64,000 nt of DNA. Origin: Sphingomonas hominis (GTDB lineage Bacteria; Pseudomonadota; Alphaproteobacteria; Sphingomonadales; Sphingomonadaceae). Positions 56,683 through 64,000 of this stretch are shown piece after piece. A program made the position numbers and the translations under genes. The stretch spans positions 821,610-885,609 of the forward strand of contig NZ_JABULH010000001.1 in NCBI RefSeq assembly GCF_013328205.1, given 5' to 3'. Position 1 is the stretch's first letter; each line of letters begins with the position of its first letter. Under the pieces are notes generated by a model, which saw only the letters and a program-made list of their open reading frames with translations, ran no database searches and was not told the origin of the DNA.

Positions 56683-57113
56683 CGGCCAAGAACCAGCGAA
56701 TGGCGCTCGTGGGGGCGGGCGTGCTCGCGATCGCGCTGGCGGCGGTGCTGGCGCTGTCGGGGTTGAAGGATCAGGCGGCGTTCTTCTACGCGCCCTCCGA
56801 CGTCGCGCGCGGATTGCCCGCGGCCGACAAGGCGGTGCGACTGGGCGGCATGGTGGCGGACCGGTCGATCCGCCAGGCAGGCGATGGCGTGTCGATCGAC
56901 TTCGTCGTGACCGATGGGAAGGCGACGACGCCGGTGCGCTTTACAGGCATCGCGCCCGACCTGTTCCGCGAGAAGTCGGGTGTGGTCGCCGAGGGGCATT
57001 TCAATCCAGACGGTTCGTTCACCGCGACCAACCTGCTCGCCAAGCACGACGAGAAGTACATGCCGCCTGAGATGAAGGGGCGGATGCACGAGACGAAGAC
57101 GTTGGAGCAATGA
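56679..57113 (+). CDS. ccmE: Periplasmic haem chaperone CcmE
   Basis: A 144-residue protein with an N-terminal signal anchor (LVGAGVLAIALAAVLAL) and an OB-fold domain. The covalent haem site is His123 with Tyr127 in LAKHDEKYMPPEM. GTG at 56679 overlaps the ccmD stop. CcmE should pass haem to CcmF, but no ccmF gene follows: only 31 bases separate this gene from a TPR protein. Confidence 0.95.
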   Translation: MTAKNQRMALVGAGVLAIALAAVLALSGLKDQAAFFYAPSDVARGLPAADKAVRLGGMVADRSIRQAGDGVSIDFVVTDGKATTPVRFTGIAPDLFREKSGVVAEGHFNPDGSFTATNLLAKHDEKYMPPEMKGRMHETKTLEQ

Positions 57114-57144
57114 GCATCGTGCCGGGCAGGATGGAGCACGCGCG

Positions 57145-57771
57145 ATGGGCTATCTGACGCTTGCGCTACTGGGTGGTGCGGCGTTTGCGGCCTTGGTCAC
57201 CTTGCGGGTCGCACGGCCGTTGTGGTCGCTGGTCGGTGCCGCGTTGTTCCTGGGTGCGGCCGGCTATGCGTGGCAGGGCCGCCCGTTGTTGGCCGCAACC
57301 GCGGCCGCGCCGCAGATCGACGCAGCACCGATCGAGCCCGAGATGATCGCGCTGCGCGACAGCCTGCTCGGTCGCTACACGCAGGATACGGCCTATCTGA
57401 TCGCGTCGGACGCGATGGCGCGCAGCGGCGACACGCGTGCCGCGGCGCAGGTGATGCTGGGCGCGGTGCGCAAGCTGCCCAGCAGTTTCATCGCCTGGAC
57501 GTGGTTGGGTACGACGCTGTCGAGTGACGCCGGGCAGGTGCAACCGCCCGCGCTGCTCGCGTTCCGTCGCGCAGCACAGCTAGCGCCCGAGCATCCGGCA
57601 CCGCCATTTTACGCCGGGCTGGCTTATGTGCGGATGGGCGATTTCGCCACTGCACGGTCGTACTGGCGTCGGGCATTTGCGTTGTCGCCCGTGGGGACGG
57701 TTTATCGGCAGGAGATTGGCGTACGGCTGGGACTGCTCGATCGCGTGCTGCGTGCGAGTGCTGCCAACTGA
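57145..57771 (+). CDS. CcmI/CcmH-like TPR protein of cytochrome c maturation
   Basis: A 208-residue protein. The N terminus has two close hydrophobic segments (about 2-20 and 25-45), as in CycH/CcmI proteins. The rest contains at least two TPR-like helix pairs, for example AYLIASDAMARSGDTRAAAQVMLGAV and HPAPPFYAGLAYVRMGDFATARSYWRRAFALSP. In CcmI these TPRs bind apocytochrome C termini. Normally ccmF, ccmG and ccmH would lie between ccmE and this gene; here none is present. A hairpin at 57828 closes the region. Confidence 0.8.
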   Translation: MGYLTLALLGGAAFAALVTLRVARPLWSLVGAALFLGAAGYAWQGRPLLAATAAAPQIDAAPIEPEMIALRDSLLGRYTQDTAYLIASDAMARSGDTRAAAQVMLGAVRKLPSSFIAWTWLGTTLSSDAGQVQPPALLAFRRAAQLAPEHPAPPFYAGLAYVRMGDFATARSYWRRAFALSPVGTVYRQEIGVRLGLLDRVLRASAAN

Positions 57772-57827
57772 TTTTCGTTGGCGCTCGATTGAGCCACTGA
57801 TTGGGTTAGCGGCGACGTAGCGGCGCG

Positions 57828-57854
57828 GACGCGACGATCGCTGACCGTCGCGTC
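57828..57854. terminator. Bidirectional hairpin
   Basis: Perfect nine-base stem (57828-57836 with 57846-57854) and nine-base loop between convergent genes. No clear T-run. Confidence 0.5.
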
Positions 57855-57869
57855 TGCTGTGCTGGAGGC

Positions 57870-58085
57870 TTACTGGCCCCGGCCGGTCTTTTCCTGCAAT
57901 TCGTCGATCTTCTTCGACGCATCGGCCTTGGTCAGCGAGTCGTCGAACTCCTCGTGCGCTTCTTCGCTCAGCGTCTTCAGGTAGCTGGCCTGCGCGCCGG
58001 TCATCGCCTCACCACCGGTGGTCCAGTCGGACGGATCCTTCTCGGCGTTGCTGAATGGCTCGGACTTGGGGTTGGTGTCGCTCAT
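57870..58085 (-). CDS. DUF3072 domain protein
   Basis: A 71-residue protein. DUF3072 is recognised by DPSDWTTGGEAMTGAQASYL and KTLSEEAHEEFDDSLTKADASKKIDELQ. I chose the ATG at 58085 because AAAGGA lies eight bases upstream; the in-frame ATG at 58091 is nearer than usual to that site. It is an acidic helical protein without membrane segments. It occurs in many alphaproteobacteria; function is unknown. Confidence 0.84.
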   Translation of the reverse strand: MSDTNPKSEPFSNAEKDPSDWTTGGEAMTGAQASYLKTLSEEAHEEFDDSLTKADASKKIDELQEKTGRGQ

Positions 58086-58226
58086 GGTCATGATCCTTTC
58101 GCGGGCCGAACGCTTCATGTTCGCTTCCTGTTCCGCGTTGCGGGGGCATAGGGAGAGTGCTAGGCGCGGCGGCGCAATGGGGACACAAACGGACGTGGCC
58201 GTGACCTTGGTCAGAGCGGCGCAGGC

Positions 58227-60140
58227 GTGAACACCGAGGATCCTGCGGCGCGCGCGCAAGCGGGCACGCACCATCACCACGCCCGCGACGGCTTGCTGAA
58301 GCTGGCGGTCGGCGCGATCGGCGTCGTGTACGGCGATATCGGCACCAGCCCGCTCTACGCGATGAAGGAGGTGTTCGTCGGACACCATCCGCTGACCGTC
58401 GATCAGCTGCACATCTTTGGCGTCGTCAGCCTGATGTTCTGGTCGCTGATCTCGATCGTCACGGTCAAGTACGTCCTGATGATCCTGCGCGCCGACAACA
58501 ACGGCGAGGGCGGCAGTCTGGCGCTGCTCGCGTTGATCCAGCGACGTTCGCAGTCGGGCAAGCGCTGGGGCACTAGCCTAGTGATGCTGGGCGTGCTCGC
58601 GACTGCGTTGTTCTTCGGCGATTGCATGATTACGCCCGCGATCTCGGTGCTGTCGGCGGTCGAGGGACTGGCGACGGTTGAACAGGGGTTCGACTCGTTC
58701 GTGCTGCCGATTGCGGTGACGATCATCATCGCATTATTCTATATGCAGTCGATCGGGACCGCGAAGGTCGGGCGGTTGTTCGGCCCGATCATGCTGGTTT
58801 ATTTCGTCGTGCTCGCAGGTCTGGGGCTGATCCATATCGCGGCGCGGCCCGACATCCTGTGGGCGCTCAATCCGATCTGGGCGGTGCGTTTTGCGGCCAA
58901 TGACGGGCAACTCGCGTTCCTGGCGCTCGGCTCGGTCGTGCTGTGCGTGACGGGCGCGGAGGCGCTCTACGCCGACATGGGGCATTTCGGACGCCAGCCG
59001 ATCTCCTGGGCGTGGCTGGTGTTCGTGTTTCCGGCGCTGATGCTCAACTATCTCGGGCAAGGCGCGCTGCTGCTGGCGACGCCGTCGGCGGCCGAGAACC
59101 CATTCTTCCTGATGGCGCCGGAGGAATGGCGGCTGCCGCTGGTCATCCTGGCGACGATGGCGACGGTGATCGCGAGCCAGGCGGTCATCACCGGTGCTTA
59201 CTCGGTCGTGCAGCAGGCGGTGCAGCTCGGGCTGATGCCGCGCATCCGTATTGAGCATACCAGCGCCTCGGAAGCCGGGCAGATCTACATCCCGAGCGCG
59301 AATTGGGCGCTTCTGGTAATGGTGCTGCTGCTCATCTTCGGCTTCGGTGAGTCGTCGAACCTCGCCGCCGCTTACGGCATCGCGGTGACGGGAACGATGT
59401 TCATCTCGACTTGCATGGTCGGCGTGCTGATCCGACGCGTGTGGCACTGGCCGCTCTACGCGGTGATCGCGTTCGAGGCGATCTTCCTGACGATCGACGG
59501 GCTGTATTTCGCGTCCAACCTGACCAAGGTGCCCGACGGCGGCTGGTTCCCGCTGATGATCGCGAGCATCGTGTTCCTGTTGCTCACCACATGGTCGACC
59601 GGGCGCAAGCTGATGCTCGAGCGGATGCGCGAGGCAGCGATGCCGATCAAGATCTTCATCGACTCGGCCGCCAACTCGGCGACGCGTGTGTCGGGGACGG
59701 CGGTGTTCATGACCTCGACGCCCGAGGGTGTGCCGCCCGCGCTGCTCCACAATCTGAAGCACAATCGCGTGCTGCACGACCGCGTGATCCTGCTGACGGT
59801 GCGCGTCACCAACATGCCGTATTTTCCCGAGGAAGATCGGTTCCTGCACGAGGATTTGGGGCAGGGATTCCACCGCGTGATCTTGCGCTACGGCTTCATG
59901 GAGGAGCCTGACGTGCCCGCACATCTCAAGGGCTTCGACGGGTGCGGCGCCGAGTTCCGCATGATGGAGACGAGCTTCTTTCTGTCGCGCCAGACGCTGC
60001 TGGCGTCGGAGCGGCCCGGCATGGCGGTGTGGCGCGAGAAGCTGTTCGCGTGGATGCTGCGCAACGCGGAAAGCGCGATGGAGTTCTTCCGATTGCCGAC
60101 GAACCGCGTCGTGGAGTTGGGAAGCCAGATCGAGATATGA
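58227..60140 (+). CDS. kup: Low-affinity potassium transporter Kup
   Basis: A 637-residue KUP family potassium-proton symporter. The N-terminal conserved segment [20 protein letters not shown] begins at about residue 33, followed by twelve hydrophobic helices (for example [20 protein letters not shown]) and a hydrophilic C-terminal domain from about 460. An unusual HHHH stretch is near residue 14. GTG at 58227 is the best start. The gene is translationally coupled to the 2H phosphoesterase (ATGA). Confidence 0.96.
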   Translation: MNTEDPAARAQAGTHHHHARDGLLKLAVGAIGVVYGDIGTSPLYAMKEVFVGHHPLTVDQLHIFGVVSLMFWSLISIVTVKYVLMILRADNNGEGGSLALLALIQRRSQSGKRWGTSLVMLGVLATALFFGDCMITPAISVLSAVEGLATVEQGFDSFVLPIAVTIIIALFYMQSIGTAKVGRLFGPIMLVYFVVLAGLGLIHIAARPDILWALNPIWAVRFAANDGQLAFLALGSVVLCVTGAEALYADMGHFGRQPISWAWLVFVFPALMLNYLGQGALLLATPSAAENPFFLMAPEEWRLPLVILATMATVIASQAVITGAYSVVQQAVQLGLMPRIRIEHTSASEAGQIYIPSANWALLVMVLLLIFGFGESSNLAAAYGIAVTGTMFISTCMVGVLIRRVWHWPLYAVIAFEAIFLTIDGLYFASNLTKVPDGGWFPLMIASIVFLLLTTWSTGRKLMLERMREAAMPIKIFIDSAANSATRVSGTAVFMTSTPEGVPPALLHNLKHNRVLHDRVILLTVRVTNMPYFPEEDRFLHEDLGQGFHRVILRYGFMEEPDVPAHLKGFDGCGAEFRMMETSFFLSRQTLLASERPGMAVWREKLFAWMLRNAESAMEFFRLPTNRVVELGSQIEI

Positions 60141-60676
60141 GCGCGCACGAGGATCATGGGGCAAGCGCGCTGAACGCACCGATCATCGTCACCGCGATCT
60201 TCGCCGGCCCCGACCAAGCGTGGTTCGACCAGCAGCGGCGCGAGTATTTCCCACCCGAGCGCAATCAGCTCGACGCGCATCTGACGATGTTCCACCATCT
60301 GCCGCCGAGCGTGGCGGCCGAGGTCAAGCGGCGGTTGAACGAGGAGACGCGCGGGGTCCGTGCGCCTGACGCGCGTGTCGGCGGCCTCATTACACTGGGG
60401 CGCGGGGTCGCGTACCGGATCGAGAGCCCCGACCTGGTCGCGCTCAGGGCGCGGCTGGCGGAGGCGTTCACGGGCCTGCTGACGCCGCAGGATCAGGCCG
60501 GTTGGCGCCCGCACGTGACGATCCAGAACAAGGTCGAGCCCGCGGAGGCCAAGAAGACGCTTGCCGCGCTGCAGGCCACATTCGCGCCGCGCGTGGTGCA
60601 GGTCGCGGGGCTGGCGGCATGGTGGTATCGCGGCGGCCCGTGGGAGCAATTGTCGGTGCACAAGTTCAGCGCTTGA
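60137..60676 (+). CDS. 2'-5' RNA ligase family / 2H phosphoesterase
   Basis: A 179-residue protein with the two HxT motifs of the 2H superfamily: His48-Leu-Thr50 (AHLTMF) and His126-Val-Thr128 (PHVTIQ), each preceded by a hydrophobic strand. Members hydrolyse or form 2',5'- or cyclic phosphodiester bonds in RNA or small nucleotides; the substrate here is unknown. The ATG at 60137 overlaps the kup stop. The promoter of the following tRNA overlaps its 3' end. Confidence 0.88.
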   Translation: MSAHEDHGASALNAPIIVTAIFAGPDQAWFDQQRREYFPPERNQLDAHLTMFHHLPPSVAAEVKRRLNEETRGVRAPDARVGGLITLGRGVAYRIESPDLVALRARLAEAFTGLLTPQDQAGWRPHVTIQNKVEPAEAKKTLAALQATFAPRVVQVAGLAAWWYRGGPWEQLSVHKFSA

Positions 60677-60700
60677 CGGCGTTTCCGCGGCTGCTATAGC
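60673..60700 (+). promoter_or_regulatory. Putative tRNA-Met promoter
   Basis: TTGACG (60673-60678) and TATAGC (60695-60700) with a 16-base spacer. The -35 element overlaps the TGA stop of the preceding gene. Confidence 0.6.
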
Positions 60701-60731
60701 CCGCGCCTCGCAGACGCTCCGGTCGCTTCAT

Positions 60732-60808
60732 GGCGGAGTAGCTCAGCTGGTTAGAGCACGGGAATCATAATCCTGGGGTCGGGGGTTCAAGTCCCTCCTC
60801 CGCTACCA
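60732..60808 (+). tRNA. tRNA-Met, elongator type (anticodon CAT)
   Basis: Acceptor arms GGCGGAG and CTCCGCT (with one G-T pair), encoded ACCA (60805-60808), loop ATCATAA with anticodon CAT. No initiator features (the first pair is G-T, not unpaired C-A). A lysidine-modified tRNA-Ile is a minor alternative. Confidence 0.93.
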
Positions 60809-60847
60809 ACTGGAGCGTCTGCGTATGTCCCGCATCGCCGTTCGCCC

Positions 60848-61252
60848 GTGAAGGAGCTGACGTTGGCGATCGTCGGGATCGACTTTCCCAACAACGATCG
60901 TGCACGCTCGAACCGACGATCGGAGCTGATGCTGTTGTCACCCGGCGCGGCGATGACGCTGGTGCCGGAGCCGCGCAACCCGGTCGATCCGCAGGCTGTG
61001 GCGGTGTTCAGTTCGAGCGGGTTGCAGGTCGGATACCTGAGCGCCGAGCGTGCGCCGTGGATCGGGGCGCGGATTAGGGCGGGTGACGAGATAGTCGCGA
61101 TCTACCAGGGGCTGGCCGGCGGTGCTGGCTATCTGCGCTTGCGGATCGGCGGTGGCGCGCCGACTTTGCCGGTAACGCGGGAGCGGGATGAGGTGACGGC
61201 GGAGGAGCCGAACTTCTGGCCCGATCCGGATGGGCCGGAGTTTGGGGCTTAG
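60848..61252 (+). CDS. HIRAN domain protein
   Basis: A 134-residue protein that is nearly a stand-alone HIRAN domain: LAIVGIDFPNNDRARSNRRSEL, MTLVPEPRNPVDPQAVAVFSS, and VGYLSAERAPWIGARI. HIRAN domains bind DNA ends or fork structures and occur in eukaryotic HLTF helicases; bacteria also have free ones of unknown role. Start is GTG at 60848. It has no partner helicase next to it. Confidence 0.82.
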   Translation: MKELTLAIVGIDFPNNDRARSNRRSELMLLSPGAAMTLVPEPRNPVDPQAVAVFSSSGLQVGYLSAERAPWIGARIRAGDEIVAIYQGLAGGAGYLRLRIGGGAPTLPVTRERDEVTAEEPNFWPDPDGPEFGA

Positions 61253-61301
61253 TCGGGGGCGTTCGTGCCCGCTCGACAGGAGTCGTATCGCCGAGGAATG
61301 G

Positions 61302-61322
61302 ATGCTGAAACTATCTCAGCAT
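61302..61322. repeat. Short palindromic intergenic element
   Basis: ATGCTGA and TCAGCAT pair around a seven-base loop, followed by GACGG. The layout resembles 33391-33411. Confidence 0.55.
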
Positions 61323-61337
61323 GACGGCGCTGGTGAG

Positions 61338-61362
61338 GGGGCGTCGGCTCATTCGACGCCCC
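61338..61362 (-). terminator. rimO terminator
   Basis: GGGGCGTCG and CGACGCCCC form a perfect nine-base stem with a seven-base loop, eight bases downstream of the rimO stop. Confidence 0.55.
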
Positions 61363-61369
61363 GCTCGCG

Positions 61370-62701
61370 TCAGGCGGGGACGCCGTAGAGGTCGTGGTCG
61401 TCCGCGTCCTCAATCTGGACGGGTACGATGTCGCCGAGGGTCAGGTGACCGGCATCGCGCAGCTGGACCTCGCCGTCGATCTCTGGTGCGTCGGCGTAGG
61501 AGCGGCCCGTCGCGCCGCCGCTCTCCGCGTCGACCGCGTCGATGATGACGTCAAGCGTGCGGCCGATCTTGCGCTGGAGCTTGGCGGCGGAGATGGCGGC
61601 GGTCTTCTCCATTACGCGGGCGTAGCGCTCTTCCTTTACCTCTTCGGGCACGTGGTCGGGCAGCAGGTTGGCGGTCGCACCCTCGACTGGTTCGAAGCGG
61701 AATGCGCCGACGCGGTCGAGCTGCGCTTCATCCAGCCAGTCGAGCAGATATTCGAAGTCCGCCTCGGTCTCGCCGGGGAAGCCGACGACGAAGGTCGAGC
61801 GGATCGCGATGTCGGGGCAGATGCCACGCCACGCGCGGATGCGGTCGAGCACCTTGGCGTCGTTCGCGGGGCGCTTCATGCGGCGCAGGACCGCGGGCGC
61901 GGCATGCTGGAACGGGATGTCGAGATAGGGGAGGATCAACCCGTCGGCCATCAGCGGGATGACCTGATCGACGTGCGGATAGGGGTAGACGTAGTGGAGC
62001 CGAACCCAGGGCGCGATCTGGCCGAGTTCGCGCGCGAGATCGGTCATGTGCGGCACGACCTCGCGGCCCTTCCACATGCGCGGCTCGCGGCGGATGTCGA
62101 TGCCGTAGGCCGAAGTGTCCTGGCTGATGACGAGCAGCTCGCGCGTGCCGGCCGCAACCAGCTTCTCCGCCTCGCGCAGGATTGCGTCGGGGCGGCGACT
62201 GACGAGATCGCCGCGTAAGGACGGAATGATGCAGAAGGAGCAGCGGTGGTTGCAGCCTTCGGAGATCTTCAGATAGCTGTAGTGGCGCGGCGTGAGCTTG
62301 AGGCCGGCATCCGGGATCAGGTCGACATAGGGGCCGATCGAGGCGGGCGCGGCGGCGTGGACCGCCTCCACCACCTGCTCATATTCGTGTGCGCCGGTGA
62401 TCGCGAGCACTTGCGGGAAGCGGGTGCGGATCGCCTCGGCTTCCTTGCCCATGCAGCCGGTGACGATGACGCGACCGTTCTCCGCGATGGCCTCGCCGAT
62501 CGCCTCCAGGCTCTCCTCCTTCGCGGAATCGAGGAAGCCGCAGGTGTTGACCAGCACGACGTCGGCGCCCGAGTAATCGGCGCTCATCTGATAACCGTCA
62601 GCGCGGAGCTGGGTCAGGATGCGTTCGCTGTCGACCAGGTTCTTGGGACAGCCGAGCGACACCATGCCCACGCGGGGCGGGGAGGGAAGTTGCGTTGCCA
62701 T
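61370..62701 (-). CDS. rimO: Ribosomal protein S12 methylthiotransferase
   Basis: A 443-residue radical SAM enzyme that adds a methylthio group to Asp88 of ribosomal protein S12. The ATG at 62701 gives the usual N terminus before [17 protein letters not shown]. The N-terminal Fe-S ligands are Cys18, Cys54 and Cys83; the radical SAM cluster is CxxxCxxC at Cys150, Cys154 and Cys157 ([12 protein letters not shown]). The C-terminal TRAM domain starts near 375 ([11 protein letters not shown]). Motifs distinguish it from MiaB, mainly [10 protein letters not shown]. Confidence 0.95.
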   Translation of the reverse strand: MATQLPSPPRVGMVSLGCPKNLVDSERILTQLRADGYQMSADYSGADVVLVNTCGFLDSAKEESLEAIGEAIAENGRVIVTGCMGKEAEAIRTRFPQVLAITGAHEYEQVVEAVHAAAPASIGPYVDLIPDAGLKLTPRHYSYLKISEGCNHRCSFCIIPSLRGDLVSRRPDAILREAEKLVAAGTRELLVISQDTSAYGIDIRREPRMWKGREVVPHMTDLARELGQIAPWVRLHYVYPYPHVDQVIPLMADGLILPYLDIPFQHAAPAVLRRMKRPANDAKVLDRIRAWRGICPDIAIRSTFVVGFPGETEADFEYLLDWLDEAQLDRVGAFRFEPVEGATANLLPDHVPEEVKEERYARVMEKTAAISAAKLQRKIGRTLDVIIDAVDAESGGATGRSYADAPEIDGEVQLRDAGHLTLGDIVPVQIEDADDHDLYGVPA

Positions 62702-62751
62702 GAGAGTGCGCGGACATAGCGATTCGTGCGCGCTTTTCCTAGAGTGCGGTG

Positions 62752-63282
62752 ATGAGCCGATATTCATTGACGCCTCACCCCGATCATCCGCCGCTCGGTG
62801 TGCGCGGGGTGACGGTCGACCTGCGCATGATTGACGGCGGCGCTATGCTGCTGAACTACGTGGTCGATGGAGCAGAAACAGCGGTGTGGCCCGAGCGGAC
62901 CAGCGCGGTGCGTAGCGACGGATTGTGGCGGACGACCTGTTTCGAGCTGTTCCTGATGTTCGACGACGAGGAGCATTACGTCGAGTTCAACTTCTCGCCG
63001 TCGAGTGCATGGGCGGCGTATGCGTTCGATGGCTACCGCGACGGCATGGCCGAGCTATCGCGCGACCTCGTGCCGCACGTCACGCGGATTAGACAAGGCG
63101 TTGAGGTCGACTGCGATCTGGGCGGATTGCCGCACGGCGAGCTGTTGATGTCGCTGACTGCGGTGATCGAGGAGGAGGGCGGACGGCGTTCGTTCTGGGC
63201 GTTGGCGCATCCGCCCGGCGCGCCCGACTTCCATCACCGCGATTGCTTTACCGCGCGGCTGCCGGCACCAGCGCAGCCATGA
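62752..63282 (+). CDS. DOMON-like domain protein
   Basis: A 176-residue protein starting at the ATG at 62752 (GTG at 62749 is an alternative). Blocks [34 protein letters not shown] and [28 protein letters not shown], cited in part, match the DOMON-like family of beta-sandwich proteins. No signal peptide is seen. Its stop overlaps the start of namZ by four bases, and this pair is also found together in other sphingomonads as far as I recall, which hints at a cell wall-related role. Confidence 0.8.
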   Translation: MSRYSLTPHPDHPPLGVRGVTVDLRMIDGGAMLLNYVVDGAETAVWPERTSAVRSDGLWRTTCFELFLMFDDEEHYVEFNFSPSSAWAAYAFDGYRDGMAELSRDLVPHVTRIRQGVEVDCDLGGLPHGELLMSLTAVIEEEGGRRSFWALAHPPGAPDFHHRDCFTARLPAPAQP

Positions 63283-64000
63283 ATCTCGGGATCGACCGCC
63301 TGCTCGCCGATGCGAGCCTCCGCCGCGAACTTGAGGGCCGCCGCGTCGCGCTGCTCGCGCATCCGGCGTCGGTGACCGCCGACCTGACGCACACGCTCGA
63401 TGCGTTGATGGCGGCGGGCGTCAATGTGTCCGCGGTGTTCGGGCCGCAGCACGGCGTCCGCGGCGACCTGCAGGACAATATGATGGAGTCGCCCGACTTC
63501 ACTGACCCGACCTACGGCATGCCGGTGTTCAGCCTCTACGGCGAGGTGCGGCGGCCGACGCCCGAGTCGATGGACACGTTCGACGTCATGCTGGTCGACC
63601 TGCAGGACGTGGGGTGCCGCATCTACACGTTCGTGACGACGCTGCTCTACGTGCTGGAGGCGGCAGCGGCGCACGGCAAGTCGGTGTGGGTGCTCGACCG
63701 GCCCAATCCCGCGGGGCGGCCGATCGAAGGGCTGACGCTGCGTTCGGGGTGGGAGAGCTTCGTCGGGGCGGGGCCGATGCCGATGCGGCACGGCATGACG
63801 CTCGGTGAGCTCGGGCATTGGTTCATCGCGCACTACAGGTTGGACGTCGATTACCGGGTCGTCGCGATGGAGGGATGGGCGCTCGAGGCCGCGCCCGGAT
63901 ACGGCTGGCCCGAGACGCGGGTGTGGATCAACCCGAGCCCCAATGCGGCGAACGTCAACATGGCGCGTGCCTATGCCGGCACGGTGATGCTGGAAGGTAC
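63279..64000 (+). CDS. namZ: NamZ-type exo-beta-N-acetylmuramidase (DUF1343), 3' truncated by window edge
   Basis: The first 240 residues of a protein of about 390-400. Motifs ALLAHPASVTADLTHTLDAL, FGPQHGVRGDLQDNM, SLYGEVRRPTPESM, MLVDLQDVGCRIYTFVTTLLYV and VLDRPNPAGRPIEGL are those of DUF1343, now known as the peptidoglycan-recycling exo-muramidase NamZ. The start overlaps the upstream DOMON-like gene (ATGA). There is no signal peptide at the N terminus seen here, so the protein may be cytoplasmic. The C-terminal domain lies beyond the window. Confidence 0.88.
   Translation, partial: MNLGIDRLLADASLRRELEGRRVALLAHPASVTADLTHTLDALMAAGVNVSAVFGPQHGVRGDLQDNMMESPDFTDPTYGMPVFSLYGEVRRPTPESMDTFDVMLVDLQDVGCRIYTFVTTLLYVLEAAAAHGKSVWVLDRPNPAGRPIEGLTLRSGWESFVGAGPMPMRHGMTLGELGHWFIAHYRLDVDYRVVAMEGWALEAAPGYGWPETRVWINPSPNAANVNMARAYAGTVMLEG

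Noticed and set aside
58734-60179. 481-codon minus-strand frame opposite kup
   Set aside because: His/Arg-rich shadow of a membrane protein gene.

Overview
The window is GC-rich, densely coded DNA from an alphaproteobacterium of the order Sphingomonadales, most likely Sphingomonas or a close relative. This rests on gene content and order: an E1-beta subunit with a fused lipoyl domain, tig/clpP/clpX/lon/hup in series, GatCAB, TrmFO, a lipoprotein/TonB-receptor pair and a complete gspC-N operon. Promoters look alphaproteobacterial (TTGNNN or CTTGNN, 15-18 nt, TATAG/CTATAT). I see no rRNA, CRISPR array, insertion sequence or prophage. Four single tRNA genes (Leu-TAG, Val-CAC, His-GTG, Met-CAT) are present. 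The two window edges cut a photolyase (left) and a NamZ/DUF1343 gene (right).

Layout. 0-5.4 kb: photolyase, cyclopropane fatty acid synthase, an SDR next to purF, hisI and a small lipoprotein. 5.4-11.3 kb: MerR regulator with acyl-CoA dehydrogenase; a minus-strand operon of MFS transporter, cysK and SleB-type hydrolase. 11.4-14 kb: pdhA-pdhB. 14-17.3 kb: an isolated three-gene Tad-type operon (vWA TadG-like protein plus two TadE-like proteins). 17.4-21.5 kb: squalene-synthase-like protein, EF-hand protein, trmFO, ruvX, DUF3089 lipase-like protein. 21.6-24.9 kb: gatCAB. 25-36.5 kb: protein quality control (tig, clpP, clpX, lon) plus hupB, interrupted by a glycosyltransferase, a DUF4440-like protein, a small membrane protein and an M1 peptidase. 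36.7-54.5 kb: quinone-oxidoreductase-like gene, surface lipoprotein and TonB-dependent receptor, 2OG-Fe(II) oxygenase, then gspCDEFGHIJKLMN. 54.6-57.8 kb: leucine-dehydrogenase-like gene and ccmC-ccmD-ccmE-TPR gene. 57.9-64 kb: DUF3072 protein, kup, 2H phosphoesterase, HIRAN protein, rimO, DOMON-like protein, namZ.

The most interesting region is 37.7-54.5 kb. Upstream of the beta-helix lipoprotein/TonB receptor pair there is a run of Pho-box-like 7-mers spaced exactly 11 bp apart. A second 7-4-7 Pho-box-like site lies directly upstream of the type II secretion operon. Both sites are followed at the same 9-nt distance by CTAG. I infer a phosphate-starvation module: secretion of enzymes by the type II system, capture by a surface lipoprotein, and import through the receptor. 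This is a hypothesis from sequence pattern only.

Other points of note: the ccm cluster lacks ccmF, ccmG and ccmH at their usual place; trigger factor carries a roughly 120-residue His-rich and Lys/Ala/Pro-rich tail; the gspF ribosome-binding site is inside a repeat-derived hairpin; several palindromic intergenic repeats recur.
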